Counted from the stretch's first letter, positions 52,249 through 62,777 are shown. The stretch is 64,000 nt of DNA from Azorinus chamasolen (GCA_963576725.1 OY755240.1:63824412-63888411); one strand, 5' to 3'. Numbers and translations: made by a program. Notes: generated from the sequence alone by a model not told the origin.

Positions 52249-52476
52249 AACCCTTTCCCTGTTCTATGTGTTTTCCAAATTTCAATACTTACTGAATATT
52301 CATGGACAAAACAGTTATAATGAAATATGGAAGATGGAACATTGTAGCCAGTTTAGAAAGTAAAGAAACCCATCTTTCAAATTCCATTAGCCAACAGAGT
52401 AGACCTTGATCTGATCTGGGTCTACTCCGTTTGCAAATTATGCTAAAAAATGTGTTCATATGAAGGAAAGGGTTAA
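52249..52476 (-). mobile_element. Type A1 MITE, tip deleted
   Basis: It has CCCTTTCCCTGTTCTATGTG, GAAATATGGAAGATGGAACA and CTTGATCTGATCTGGGTCTA (hairpin lost). It ends GGAAAGGGTTAA. Confidence 0.75.
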
Positions 52477-52602
52477 TAAAAACAAAATGTTGTATCATTG
52501 AAGAAAATGATTTGTCTGACAAACAGCGCTGATCCAGATCAAAGGGCAACATACTCTATTCCCATACTGTAAGGTTTAATGAGCAAATGCTTTGTATCAT
52601 CA

Positions 52603-52800
52603 AACCCATTCCTCCATAGGCTATTTTTAGACCCAACCTCTTTGAATAAATCTACCAAAAAGGAGCATTAACTAGAGAAAAAGGAAATGTTTAGAATTTT
52701 GTAGTTTTAAACCATTGTGATAAATAGAGCATTTGCTCCTACATGTATTGGAGCAAATGCTCTATTTATCACAATGGTTTCAAGACGTGGTTATAGAAGG
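52603..52800 (-). mobile_element. Type B MITE
   Basis: It has CCCATTCCTCCATAGGC and GAGCATTTGCTCCTACATGT...TTGGAGCAAATGCTC with intact arms. The right end is truncated. Confidence 0.7.
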
Positions 52801-53231
52801 TCTGCACTGTTCATCATTCAAAGTCCTGTAGCAAGTTTTTACCTATAATTCTGAATGGACTCTAATTACACACAGATAGGGCCATTCCGCTTTGAATATT
52901 CAGTATTCATTTAGCATTAATAACTTAATAAGGCACTGTCTACAGTGTATAACCCAGTTACATGTATCTGAAAAGGATTTTTTCCCCTTTAGAATTTTAG
53001 GTTGTTTTAACTGAGAAAGAAGAAGATGTTTTTTGTCTTTTTTTAAGAATATCAGGTTTTTCATGTCATACAAGTAGTAATTGCGCAAGAGGACTGTGTG
53101 AACTGACTACAAAATGTAGTAATTAACAAGTGAATGATAATGGTTGACAAGGCTTTCCCAGTCAAACCACTGTGGGAAAACTATACAATGGATGACTAGC
53201 CGTGAACAGTTCAATGTTCTTAACCCTAAGA

Positions 53232-53398
53232 AAAAGCCTTTTGGTCATGGTAGAAAATGTAGAATGACATCAATATTGTGCAATAAGCTAATAGAACAGA
53301 CCCTAATCAGACAGCTCCTATAGGAGTCGTCTGATCTGTGTCTGCTCTGTTTGAAAAGGCGTTAAAAGGCATATTAATTTTATGGAGTAAAAGGTTAA
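53232..53398 (+). mobile_element. A2, left part missing
   Basis: The core is CAGACAGCTCCTATAGGAGT. It ends TGGAGTAAAAGGTTAA, sharing that TTAA with the next element. Confidence 0.7.
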
Positions 53399-53624
53399 CT
53401 CTTTCCTCCATAAATACGCCTTTCTACACCTCTGTAAAAGTCACTTCATGAAACCATTGTGATAAATAGAGCATTTGCTCCTATAGGAGCAAATGCTCTA
53501 TTTATCACAATGGTTTCAAACTACAAAATTCTAAAAAAAATCTTTATTCTAGTTAATGCGCCTTTTCAGTAGATTTATTCAAAGTGGTTGGATCTAAAAA
53601 ATAGCCTATGGAGGAAAGGGTTAA
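53395..53624 (+). mobile_element. Type B MITE with perfect 34-bp hairpin arms
   Basis: TTAA lies at both ends. 53450-53517 is a perfect 68-base palindrome identical to the one at 8835-8902. Confidence 0.9.
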
Positions 53625-53861
53625 CCATCAAATGTTTCATGACCTGGAGACAACCTCTCATCAAAATCCAAACTGTTTAACAGTCTATGTTTTGAAAGAA
53701 AATTGAAAATGGTCAAAAAGTTGGATTATTCAGCTATACAAAAAAAGTGGGGATTTGGTGGCCAAATATTTAATGTAGGTATGGTAACTAGTTAATTTTT
53801 ACGTACAAAACTCCTATTTGTTTGTACTCATTAGATTCACTTCATGGAGAAGATCATAATG

Positions 53862-54062
53862 AGTACACAGAACTACAGATAAAAGTGCGTACTCAAATAC
53901 TAAGATCGTTATTTCTCCACCAAACCCAATGTTGTGACCACTCTTTAGAATCGTCTCTTCGAGACGATTCTAAAGAGTGGTCACAACATAGGGTTTGATG
54001 GAGAAATGAAGAAGTTATTCTTGAAAATGTTTTAATTTGTACACCTTATCTGGACCTCTGAG
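53862..54062 (-). mobile_element. Type C hairpin MITE
   Basis: CAGAACTACAGATAAAAGTG starts it and CTTATCTGGACCTCTG ends it. The core CCACTCTTTAGAATCGTCTC TTCGAGACGATTCTAAAGAG is a perfect palindrome. AGTACA lies directly outside both ends. Confidence 0.85.
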
Positions 54063-54120
54063 TACAAACAAGATAGGGTTTACCTAAGGATCAACACATT
54101 TGGATTTAACAATATATCTA

Positions 54121-54351
54121 TTAACCCTTTCCCTGTTCAATATTCATTTAAGAAATAATGACATCATGAATACTTATTAGCAGAATATTTATAATGTAAA
54201 TTTTTCAAGGGAATTTTTTGCCATGAAAAATCAGATCTACATTGTATATCATGTAATAAGCAAACAGAGCAGACCCTGATCAGACAGCTCATACAGGAGT
54301 CTACTCTGTTTGCAAATGTGTGAAATGCGTTTATATGAGGAAAAGGGTTGA
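54121..54351 (+). mobile_element. A2-left/A1-right MITE near an MTMR exon
   Basis: TTAACCCTTTCCCTGTTCAA starts it. The core is CAGACAGCTCATACAGGAGT. It ends TATATGAGGAAAAGGGTT, 60 bases before the next exon. Confidence 0.75.
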
Positions 54352-54410
54352 ATTCTGTAAATGACAAGTTTTATGGATAAGCTAACTTCTGTTTCTTCTG
54401 TGTTTTGCAG

Positions 54411-54583
54411 ATGTGCCTTCTCTACGAATGAGACATGCCAGGATTGGTACAAGCGCCTGTTGACCAAGACCATGCCATGTCAGAAGGTGGAGGGTGTGTT
54501 TGCCTTTCCCTTCTATGCCTGGTGTCAAGACCGTGGTCCCGGGTCTGATCCCGTCTCAGACAGCTGCCAGAAGCTATGCTTAG
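54411..54583 (+). CDS. MTMR3/4-like phosphatase, exon 2 of the clear set
   Basis: It completes arginine from the previous exon and reads CAFSTNETCQDWYKRLLTKT, then MPCQKVEGVFAFPFYAWCQD and RGPGSDPVSDSCQKLCLG. This is the end of the GRAM/PH domain and the linker. The pattern C-FST---CQ-W--RL and F-F-YHAW-like FPFYAWC match MTMR3/4. Acceptor TTTTGCAG, donor G|GTAAAA at 54584; entry phase 2, exit phase 1. Confidence 0.93.
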
Positions 54584-54715
54584 GTAAAATAATAGCATTG
54601 ATAATGATGGATTATTTGTCCCTATCTGTGGCGAATAAAGCTTATAGTCTGCTTTGGGTTTCATAGTGATGTTTTCTTTTAATTTCTTTACATAAATATA
54701 ATCAATGTCAAACAT

Positions 54716-55039
54716 AGCAAGTTTTGGCCATGTCAGAAATTTAGAATCAGATCTATATTATTCCATAACAGATCAGTCTGCACCTACAGGATCTGTCTGA
54801 TCTGGGTATATTCTGTTTACAAAGGTGTCAAAATGCACTTCTATGCTGTAAAGGGAATCAAGTCACTGATGTCCTTTGTAAACAGTGAAGACCTATATGA
54901 GAGGGCTCCCATAGGAGACCTCTCCTCAGGGTCTGCAATGTTTGTTTTGCTACAATTTTCTATAAAAAGAACCCTGAATATTCACTGTAAACTTCACCTA
55001 TTTGAATTTTGGAACAGTCCATTTGAAAATTTAGTGTTT
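54716..55039 (+). mobile_element. A2 fragment followed by A3
   Basis: 54716-54856 is A2 (AGAATCAGATCTATATTATT, GATCAGTCTGCACCTACAGG). 54860-55039 is A3 (GAGAGGGCTCCCATAGGAGA). Confidence 0.55.
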
Positions 55040-55266
55040 AACCCTTTACTCAATAAATACGCCTTTCTACACCTTTGCAAACAGAGTAGACCCAGATCAG
55101 ACGGCCCCTATAAGTTTGCTTGTGATATAATATAGATATGATTCTATACTTTCTGCCATGGTCAAAAATCTCTGTGTCAACGTGCTATTATAACAAATTA
55201 ATCTAGTTAATATTCATGATGTCATTATTTCTAATCTTACATGAATATTCATGGAGGAAAGGGTTA
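55038..55266 (-). mobile_element. Type A2 MITE, right arm lost
   Basis: TTAACCCTTTACTCAATAAA, CAGACGGCCCCTATAAG, TTAATATTCATGATGTCATT, GGAGGAAAGGGTTA. Confidence 0.75.
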
Positions 55267-55379
55267 GGTCCAGTTATTAGTTCAGCTATTAACCCTTTTC
55301 TTGCTGTAAAAATGAATGTCTGCTCTAACTCTGATACAGGGCCAAGTTTTACTTGCTTCCACAGAGCTACAGATTCAGC

Positions 55380-55772
55380 TAATAAATACCAGGAAATAAT
55401 GGTATTGGTAGAAACAGTAGAGTCAGATCTATTATAATATAACCCATTCCCTCATATTGACAACTTTTGATGACTCTGTAAAAGTCACTTTGTGAAACCA
55501 TTGTGATAAATAGAGCATTTGCACCTATAGGAGCAAATGCTCTATTTACCACATGGTTTCAAACTACAAAATTCTAAAAATAAATCTTTTTCTCTAGTTA
55601 ATGCTCCTTTTCGGTAGATTTATTCAAAGAGGTTGTATCTAAAAATAGCCTATGAGGGAATGGGTTAATAAGTAAGCAAACCCAGATCAGACAGCTCCTA
55701 CAGGAGCCATCTGATCTGGTTCTAATCTGTTTGCAAAGGTGTGAAAACAGCATTTATATGAAGGAAAGGGTA
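55380..55772 (+). mobile_element. A2 host split by B
   Basis: GTAGAGTCAGATCTATTATA lies before 55438. TAAGTAAGCAAACCCAGATC, the core CAGACAGCTCCTACAGGAGC and AAGGAAAGGGTA lie after 55668. Confidence 0.7.
55438..55668 (+). mobile_element. Type B MITE
   Basis: It has ATAACCCATTCCCTCATATT, GAGCATTTGCACCTATAGGA, and ends GAGGGAATGGGTTAA. The two hairpin arms differ at two sites. Confidence 0.8.
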
Positions 55773-55901
55773 GGCGAGGTGCATTGTACACATTGTTCAA
55801 TTTTGACAAATTAGCCAAAAAATGTTAATTTTACAGAAATTTTCAATTAAGGAAGATGTGGTATGTTCAGTGTTTCCGCTGTCTGGGTGGTTTTATCCAT
55901 A

Positions 55902-56124
55902 ATTAGCCCATTCCCTCCTACTGACGCCTCTGTAAAAGTCATTTTTTGAAACCATTGTGATAAATAGAGCATTTGCTCCTATGGAGCAAATGCTCTATTT
56001 ATCACAATGGTTTCACGTATACAACTCTAAAAAAATTTTTTTTCTAGTAAATGCTCTTTTTCAGTCAGTAGATTTATTCAAAGAGATTGTTTCTAAAAAT
56101 TAGTCGAGGAGGGAATGGGTTTAA
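55902..56124 (+). mobile_element. Type B MITE
   Basis: The core is TTTGCTCCTATGGAGCAAAT. It ends GGAGGGAATGGGTTTAA. Confidence 0.75.
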
Positions 56125-56197
56125 CTGATGTATTTAGGAATTGCAGCAGATGACAATACTCCCAAAGGCTTATAGCACTTAGCATTAGTCTAGTGGT

Positions 56198-56396
56198 TTA
56201 ACCCTTAACCTACTGAATAATTAAAACTGGCTCCTCCCCTTCTGAATATTAATTAAAAAAGTTACCATGGTGGAAGATGATATTTATCAGAAACAGTGCA
56301 GATCCTGATCAAAGGGCTCCATCAGGAGCCCTTGGATCTGGGTCTACACTGTTTACAAATTCTTACATGCTCGGTTTGTTGCACTTAAGGGGTTAA
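56198..56396 (+). mobile_element. Type A3 MITE
   Basis: TTTAACCCTTAACC starts it. The core is AAAGGGCTCCATCAGGAGCC. It ends TTAAGGGGTTAA. Confidence 0.7.
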
Positions 56397-56534
56397 TGGT
56401 TCAGTCAAGAGACTCTTAATGGTTCAGGCAAATTTAGAGTGAATAGACATGATTACATAATACATGTGTACATCATGTCTTTGCTTCAAACATTTCTTGA
56501 TAAAAAATATTAACTGTGGGGCATTAAATTACCG

Positions 56535-56640
56535 ATAGTTCTTATCCTTACCTGATGAATACTCAGGTAAGACATAAATAACATCATGAATATTTATTAG
56601 CTTAATGTTTGGCTATGGCAGTCGCATAAATTGTATTGCC
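56535..56640 (+). mobile_element. A2 head fragment
   Basis: It has ACTCAGGTAAGACATAAATA and CATCATGAATATTTATTAGC. Confidence 0.5.
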
Positions 56641-56650
56641 AGATTTCTAT

Positions 56651-56847
56651 ACATTAAACCCCCTCTAAACCAGAAATTTTACTAAAAATGAATTGAGATC
56701 TTGTTTTGGTAGGTGGCTGCTTAATGCAGGATGAAAGTCATGCAGAAACCTCCTATGGGAGCTTTCTGCATGACTTTTCACTCTGCATTAAGCTGCCATC
56801 TGTCTTACCAGTGTTGATGCTTACTTGAATTAGAGGGATTTTCACTG
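56651..56847 (+). mobile_element. Type E4 hairpin MITE
   Basis: It has CATTAAACCCCCTCTAAACC, the arms AGGTGGCTGCTTAATGCAGG, the tip ACCTCCTATGGGAGCTTTC, and ends TTTTCACTG, then TA. Confidence 0.75.
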
Positions 56848-57202
56848 TATCACAGATTTGCTGCTAGCGTGCAAAGAATTATGCATATGTGACCTATTCC
56901 CAGTTGTCTGGATGTTGACCCAGTTTTGATGTTGTTTTCCTTGACCTATAATGATAGCTGTCCTTTTGAGGGGGGATGTCAGCATGATTTTTAGTTTATT
57001 TCCATTTTTGTTGTAAAGAAAAGAATGATCGGATTATCAAATTACTATGATTCTGATGAGATGTCATGTAACATTGCATCTCATATAGATCCAGCCTGTT
57101 TGCAAAGTTCCTGCAAATTGGCACATAGCTTGGTTAAGAGGTGATATGTAATTGTAACATCTGCCAAACAACTTACTGATAACTAAACAAGTTTTTGTAA
57201 AT

Positions 57203-57449
57203 AACTTTTCTTCCATGAATATTCATGTAAGAATTAATGATGGCATGAATATTAATTAGATTAATTTGTTATAATAGCACATTGCCACAGGAATTATTCA
57301 CCATGAGAGAACTTGTAGAATCATATCTATATTATATCATAAGCAAACAGAGCAGACCCTGATCAGACGGCTCCTACAGGAGCCATCTGATCTGGGTCTG
57401 CTCTGTTTGCAAAGGTGTAGAAAGGCGTATTTATGGAGTTAAGGGTTAA
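57203..57449 (+). mobile_element. Type A2 MITE, near-intact
   Basis: CATGAATATTCATGTAAGAA leads to the core CAGACGGCTCCTACAGGAGC. It ends GGAGTTAAGGGTTAA. Confidence 0.8.
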
Positions 57450-57792
57450 ATCAGAGATGAAGAAACACAATAATTATGTGAAAATTGATTTACATAGTTT
57501 GAAACTCAGATATCAAATCACAATTCTGTTGTAATAATTGTAAGGAACGTTTCTATGGTGAAGCAGAGGACAGTCACCGGCGAATACCATATTTATCATA
57601 AATATTAGAACACGTTTTCCTCTTAATTTCACTGTTTTTGAAGTTGAATAAGTCAATTCTGCACTGTTTTCATAAATTTAAGTGAAGCTAATAGCATAAC
57701 AAATAGTGTAGAATGTGATCAAATGCTTAATCAGCAACAGTTCGATTGGGATTTACACTGTTTGGCTAAATATTTAGGGAAAGTTCGTTATA

Positions 57793-57949
57793 CAGTAAGA
57801 CCCCTCTGAACCCGAATTCTAGTAAAGAAGAATTTAGGTACTTTTAGGCAGGTGACTGCTTAATGCAAGGTGAAAGTCATGCAGGAAGCTCCTGTCTCAA
57901 AGACCGATATTTATACTAATTTCAACGTCTGGTTTAGAGGGGTTTTACT
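57793..57949 (+). mobile_element. Type E4, right arm collapsed
   Basis: It has CAGTAAGACCCCTCTGAACC, GGCAGGTGACTGCTTAATGC, GAAGCTCCTGTCTC and GTTTAGAGGGGTTTTACT. Confidence 0.7.
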
Positions 57950-58681
57950 ATATATCACTGGCTGATAATAGCAGCTGTACTTCGTCCCACTGTCAGTTTG
58001 TGTCAGACTGTCTGATGCAATATTTACTTTCGGTATAAATAGATTACTTCTTGTTTCGTTTTAGAAGCTGTGGTAAATTGCATTACAAGTAGTTTCCATT
58101 TTGTGTGACATTCCCCATACAAGATATACTGACTGTAATAAACATTTGTCTTATATAATCTGTTGCTTAACTTTGATCCTTTTTAGTAAGAAGGCTGGGT
58201 TACAGGCTTTTGCCTTACCCTGTGACTGTCTCTGGTCCTGGTCCTACGGAAACTCATGATGACTTTATGCCCCCTGTATGTACGAACATTGGTACTTACA
58301 TCCCACAAATCTTGTGTGTCCAACTACTCATACACTAATAGGAGGATTAAATTGAAACTTTCACAGATGAACAATGTTGATGTGAAGGTGTACGTTAAGA
58401 AGGGAAATGTTGCTACGACCAGTTTTACCAGAGTTGTGTGACTTTGAAATGTTCTGAAATGTATAACAAATCAGCTCATAAATATTCATTATGTCATTAT
58501 TTATTTCATGAATATTCAACAGGGAAAAGGTTTCAAATGGTTATTTCCTTTAGACTATCAGAACTGCATGATGTTCCATCATTCTAACAGACTGAGGTGG
58601 AGATCAATTGTGGTTCCCAAAGTGCCACTGCTATGACTGATGTCAAGTACAGTGACTGATTTCAATTGTTGTGTTTTTCAG
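57950..58681. other. Intron; only an A2 tail fragment
   Basis: 58465-58531 is an A2 tail (TAAATATTCATTATGTCATT, CAACAGGGAAAAGG). The rest is unassigned intron. Confidence 0.45.
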
Positions 58682-58778
58682 GCAAGCCTTGCTGTTACAA
58701 CTTTACCAAGGAGGTGGAACGGCTTAAGTTTGACTTGAGTAGTGCCTGGAGATATACAGAAATCAACAAAAGCTTCAG
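58682..58778 (+). CDS. MTMR3/4-like phosphatase, exon 3 of the clear set
   Basis: It completes glycine and reads KPCCYNFTKEVERLKFDLSS, then AWRYTEINKSF. This matches the F--EVERM-FD---AWR---IN segment at the start of the myotubularin phosphatase domain. Acceptor TTTTTCAG, donor CAG|GTCAGT at 58779; entry phase 1, exit phase 2. Confidence 0.93.
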
Positions 58779-58811
58779 GTCAGTTCTTATCAAGATCCAT
58801 GAGTATTGAGT

Positions 58812-58918
58812 AAGCCTTTACTCCAGATATATGCATTTTAACGCCTTTGCAAACAGATTAGGGTCTGATCTGGGTCTACTCTGTTTTCAAAGGTGTGAAA
58901 AGGTCTTTCGATGAAGTC
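58812..58918 (+). mobile_element. A2 remnant
   Basis: It has CCTTTACTCCAGATATATGC, AACAGATTAGGGTCTGATCT and GGTGTGAAAAGG. An E left end (ACAGTAAAGCCTCACTGCAG) follows at 58929. Confidence 0.55.
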
Positions 58919-58987
58919 AGTCCTGAATACAGTAAAGCCTCACTGCAGCGGTCATGGATAAGAATTCTTATTCCAGGTCTTTAACTC

Positions 58988-59218
58988 TTAACCCTTTCCC
59001 TGTTCTATGTTTATTCTAATTTCGATAGACAAAAAAAGTTATATGAAATATGGAAGGTGGAACATTGTAGCCTATTAGAAAGTAAAGAAACAGATTTATC
59101 AAATTCTATCAGCAAACAGAGCAGACCCTGATCAGACGGCTCCTCTAGGAGCCGTCTGATCTGGGTCTTCTCTGTTTGCAAATGCGTGAAAACACGTTTA
59201 TACGAGGGAAAGGGTTAA
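58988..59218 (-). mobile_element. Type A1 MITE
   Basis: TTAA lies at both ends. The core is CAGACGGCTCCTCTAGGAGC. It carries AATATGGAAGGTGGAACATT. Confidence 0.88.
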
Positions 59219-59537
59219 CTACTGCTTGTTGTCGTCGTTTTAGTCTCAAGAAACAATCACAGTAACAAACAGTTTGAACTCATTTTAAAAACTTATATTT
59301 ATAGAGAATAAATAGGAAGAAAAGTTGCGACTTAACTAAACCTTTGTTACAACGAATAATTCATATCAAGCCATTTGCCACACCAAGAGTGGACAGTATG
59401 ATCAAGAGAGGTTTTGGACTCGACAGAAACTGTTGAATCTGATCTATATAAGTCCATATACGAACCAAACAGACCCTAATCATGTAGAGGAACTGATCAG
59501 GATATACACTGGCAAGTGCCGGAGTTCAAATCCTGTA

Positions 59538-59848
59538 TTTAACCCTTTTTCTCATATTAACGCTTTTTTAACCTATGCAAACAGATCAGGCCCTGATCAG
59601 ATGGCTCCCGTAGGAGCCGTCTGATCAGGGTCTGATCTGTTTGCTTATGAAATGATAGATCTGACTAGTTTTTATCAAGACCAAAATAAAAATTCTCCTT
59701 TTGACAAAAACTGTTATATTATATCTATACCATGCCATAAGCAAACAGAACAGACCCTGATCAGACATCTCCTACAGGAGCCATTTGATCTAAGTTTACT
59801 CTGTTTGCAAATGTGTGACAAAGCATTTATATGAAGGAACTGGTTGAA
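59538..59848 (+). mobile_element. Two A cores fused in one element
   Basis: TTAACCCTTTTTCTCATATT is followed by a complete core (CAGATGGCTCCCGTAGGAGC) and then a second complete core (CAGACATCTCCTACAGGAGC). A single right end (AAGGAACTGGTTGAA) closes it. Confidence 0.7.
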
Positions 59849-59913
59849 TATAATTATTTAGGATGCAGATACTGTTGATACTGATGACATGTGTTCTGTA
59901 TGTGTTTTTGCAG

Positions 59914-60027
59914 CCTTTGTACCTCCTACCCACCAGAACATATCGTGCCCAAGACAGTGAAAGATGAAAATCTGAGTAAAGTTGCGGGCTTTCGGGCTTT
60001 GCACCGCTTTCCGTCCGTTGTGTGGAG
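59914..60027 (+). CDS. MTMR3/4-like phosphatase, exon 4 of the clear set
   Basis: It completes serine and reads LCTSYPPEHIVPKTVKDENL, then SKVAGFRALHRFPSVVWR (the last codon is split). LC-SYP--LIVP and FR---R-P-V-WR are conserved in the N-terminal part of the MTMR3/4 phosphatase domain. Acceptor TTTTTGCAG, donor AG|GTAGGT at 60028; entry and exit phase 2. Confidence 0.95.
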
Positions 60028-60292
60028 GTAGGTGGATGATTGTGCTCAGTTGAACCCCTAACTACTTTAAGTTAAAATGTTTAAGTTTACCCATCTTATC
60101 TTGACCTGAATAGAATATGGATACATGTACCTGTGATTGTGAGGATGACTTATGAGGGTATGATGAAAGATTTATTAGCAATAGGATGTAGATACACTGT
60201 ACATTTTATGATAACATATTCAAGATTATCATATTTACTAAAAGTTTTATCTCCTTTCTGCACCACCAACTGAACAAGTCCAATTGGCATCT

Positions 60293-60759
60293 TTAAACAC
60301 TTTCCCTTTTGAATATTCATGTAAGAAATAATTATATTGCTTTTTCAAGCCTTTTCAAACAGAGTAGACCCAGATCAGACGGCTCCTGTAGGAGCTTTAT
60401 GATCAGGGTCTACTCTACTTCTGAAATTATCCGACTCTACAGTCTCTACCAGTACCAAACAATTCTATGTTCATAAGCCATTATAAACAGAGCTCCAGAT
60501 AAGATGCGTAAATTAAATCAGTTTCAAGAAGAACTTCTTTATATCTCCACCAAACCCTATATTGTGACCACTCTTTAGAATCGTCTCGAAGAGACGATTC
60601 TAAAGAGTGGTCACAATATAAGGTTTGGTGGAGAAATGACGATTTTAGTTATTGGGTATGCATCGTAATCTGTAGCTCTGTTATAAAGTGGATAAAAAGC
60701 ATATAAATAATCATCATACCATTATTTCTTACAGGAATATTGACCAGGGAAAGGGTTAA
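60293..60759 (-). mobile_element. A-type host with nested C
   Basis: It has AACACTTTCCCTTTTGAATA and the core CAGACGGCTCCTGTAGGAGC. After the insert it continues ATTATTTCTTACAGGAATAT and ends CAGGGAAAGGGTTAA. Confidence 0.75.
60488..60680 (+). mobile_element. Type C hairpin MITE with exact 7-bp duplication
   Basis: CAGAGCTCCAGATAAGATGC...TGTAGCTCTG. TTATAAA lies at 60481-60487 and 60681-60687. The core is CACTCTTTAGAATCGTCTCG AAGAGACGATTCTAAAGAGTG, a near-perfect palindrome. Confidence 0.92.
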
Positions 60760-60910
60760 TCATTTACTTGGTGAATTTTCGTTCAATAATAATCTTCTCA
60801 TTATGAATATCAATTAATTCTTGTATTGAAAGTATAAGATAAGTAAATGTAATGTCTTTACAAACAACAAAGAAGTAGGTCTGTAACATGTAATCAAACG
60901 GGATACAGGA

Positions 60911-61086
60911 CAGAGGTCCAGATAAGATAGGTAAATTTCAAGAATAGCTCCTTTATTTCTCTACTGAACCCTATACTGTGACCACTCTTTAGAATTGTTG
61001 CAAAGAGTGGTCATGGTATAGGGTTTGGTTGAGAAATGACAATTTTAATATTTGGATATGCACTTTTACATGTACATGTAGCTCTG
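60911..61086 (+). mobile_element. Type C hairpin MITE, tip shortened
   Basis: CAGAGGTCCAGATAAGATAG...CATGTAGCTCTG. The core is CACTCTTTAGAATTGTTGCA AAGAGTGG. The long minus-strand frame across 60989-61351 lacks an ATG start and is not called. Confidence 0.8.
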
Positions 61087-61379
61087 ACTGGATACCAGAT
61101 TTTAGATGGATAAATGTATGCTTTAGATTACACAGAAATGTTACACTGTATAGGTCAAATAGAGCCCGATTTAAGACTTTCGACTGTTGAATGGTTTTAC
61201 TGTCAAGGAAACCAGTGCATTTTTTCATTAGCATTGTCAGCAGGTAGGCGATAAATTGGGAGAATTGCATCACTCTGGGATTAGTGTATTGATTTCTCTC
61301 ATGTCTGTGAATCGCTACCAGACACAACATAGGGAATACATGCCTCCTCAAGGATAAACAGGGGTTACAGTCTTAAAAT

Positions 61380-61621
61380 TTAACCCTTTACTCCATGAAT
61401 ATTTGCGTTGGAAATTATGACATCATGAATATTAATTTTTTTGCAATGGCATATGAACACATGACGTTTTGGTTAAAACAGAAACTGTTGAAATCGATCT
61501 ATATGATAACCATATGCAAACAGAACAGACCCTGATCAGTTAGCTCCTATAGGAACTGTCTGATCTGGGTTTACTCTGTTTGCAAAGGCGTAGAAAGTTG
61601 TATTCATGGAATAAGGATTAA
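61380..61621 (+). mobile_element. A2 MITE, first of a head-to-tail run
   Basis: TTAACCCTTTACTCCATGAA starts it. The core is CAGTTAGCTCCTATAGGAAC. It ends GGAATAAGGATTAA, shared with the next. Confidence 0.85.
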
Positions 61622-61842
61622 CCCTTTCCTCCATGAATATTCATGTAAGAAAAATAATGATGTCATGAATATTAATTAGATTAACTTGCTATAATAACAC
61701 ATGGACACATGAGTTATTAGCTGTGGCAGAAACTGTAGAATCATATCTATATTATTTCATAAGCAAACAGAGCAGACCCTGATTAGATCTGTCCTGGGTC
61801 TACCTCTGTTTGCAAAGGAGTATTCATGGAGTAAAGGATTAA
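61618..61842 (+). mobile_element. A2 MITE, second in the run
   Basis: It has TTAACCCTTTCCTCCATGAA, CTGATTAGATCTGTCCTGGG (core collapsed), and ends GGAGTAAAGGATTAA. Confidence 0.82.
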
Positions 61843-61850
61843 GTCTCTTT

Positions 61851-62056
61851 TTAACCCTTTACCTCATAAATATTCATGTAAGAAATGCTGACATCATGAA
61901 TATTTACAAGCCTTCTTTATTGTAATGGTATATGATTTAAAACAAGATATATTGGCTTTGGTAGAAACTGCATTATCACTGCTGAATGACAAACAGTGCA
62001 GACCCTGATTAGAAGGCTTCTTTAAGTATGTTCATTTCCCGCTTTCAAAGGATTAA
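61851..62056 (+). mobile_element. A2-head/A3-core hybrid
   Basis: TTAACCCTTTACCTCATAAA and the A2 head switch to AATGACAAACAGTGCAGACC (A3). It ends CTTTCAAAGGATTAA. Confidence 0.7.
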
Positions 62057-62256
62057 CTCTTTCCTTCATATAAACACTTTTGCAAACAGAGAATACCCAG
62101 ATTGGAGCCATCTGATCAGGGTCTACTCTGTTTGAATCTGATTCTACAGTTTCTTCCAATACCAAAATATCCTGTGTAAATATGCTATTATAAAAATTCA
62201 GCTTATAAATATTCGTGATGTTAATATTTCTTACATGAATATTCAACAGGGTTAAG
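62053..62256 (-). mobile_element. A-type MITE, fourth in the run
   Basis: TTAACTCTTTCCTTCATATA starts it. The left hairpin arm is lost (CCCAGATTGGAGCCATCTGA). It ends ATTCAACAGGGTTAA. Confidence 0.75.
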
Positions 62257-62429
62257 CCATTGTAACAATGTAATCAACATCTTTTCTCCAAAAGTAGAAC
62301 TGGACTTGATAGTCAGTGCCATCATGGCCGTTTTGCAATATTCAGCACTCTCTTGGTAATTTCGAACTAGATTCAGATGAAAGGTTGAATTCGCAGTGTC
62401 AGGATCCAACTGTATAATTTCCATATAGT

Positions 62430-62691
62430 TAGACCCTTTCCCTATTGAATATTCATGTAAGGAATAATGACATCATGAATATATATTAGCTCAATTTTTA
62501 CAATGTCATACATGAATGCACAAAGGAGTATTTGGTATTGGTAGAAACTGTAGAGTCAGATCTATTATAACTTCATAAGCAAACAGAACAGCTCCCGATC
62601 AGACTGCTCGGCTGTTACAGGATCTGTCTGATCTGGGTCTGCTCTGTGTGCAAAGGCAAGAAAAAGAATTTATTTGAGGGAAAGCGTTAAT
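62430..62691 (+). mobile_element. Type A2 MITE
   Basis: It has CCCTTTCCCTATTGAATATT, GACTGCTCGGCTGTTACAGG, and ends GAGGGAAAGCGTTAA. An A2 tail fragment follows to about 62740. Confidence 0.75.
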
Positions 62692-62777
62692 ATTCCTGAA
62701 GTTATCATTTCTTCCATGAGTATTCAAGGTAAAGGATTAGAATCAGTACGAACTTAGGGACTACTGTTTTGTTACAG

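Noticed and set aside
60989..61351. 120-codon minus-strand frame
   Set aside because: It lacks an ATG start and overlaps a type C hairpin element.
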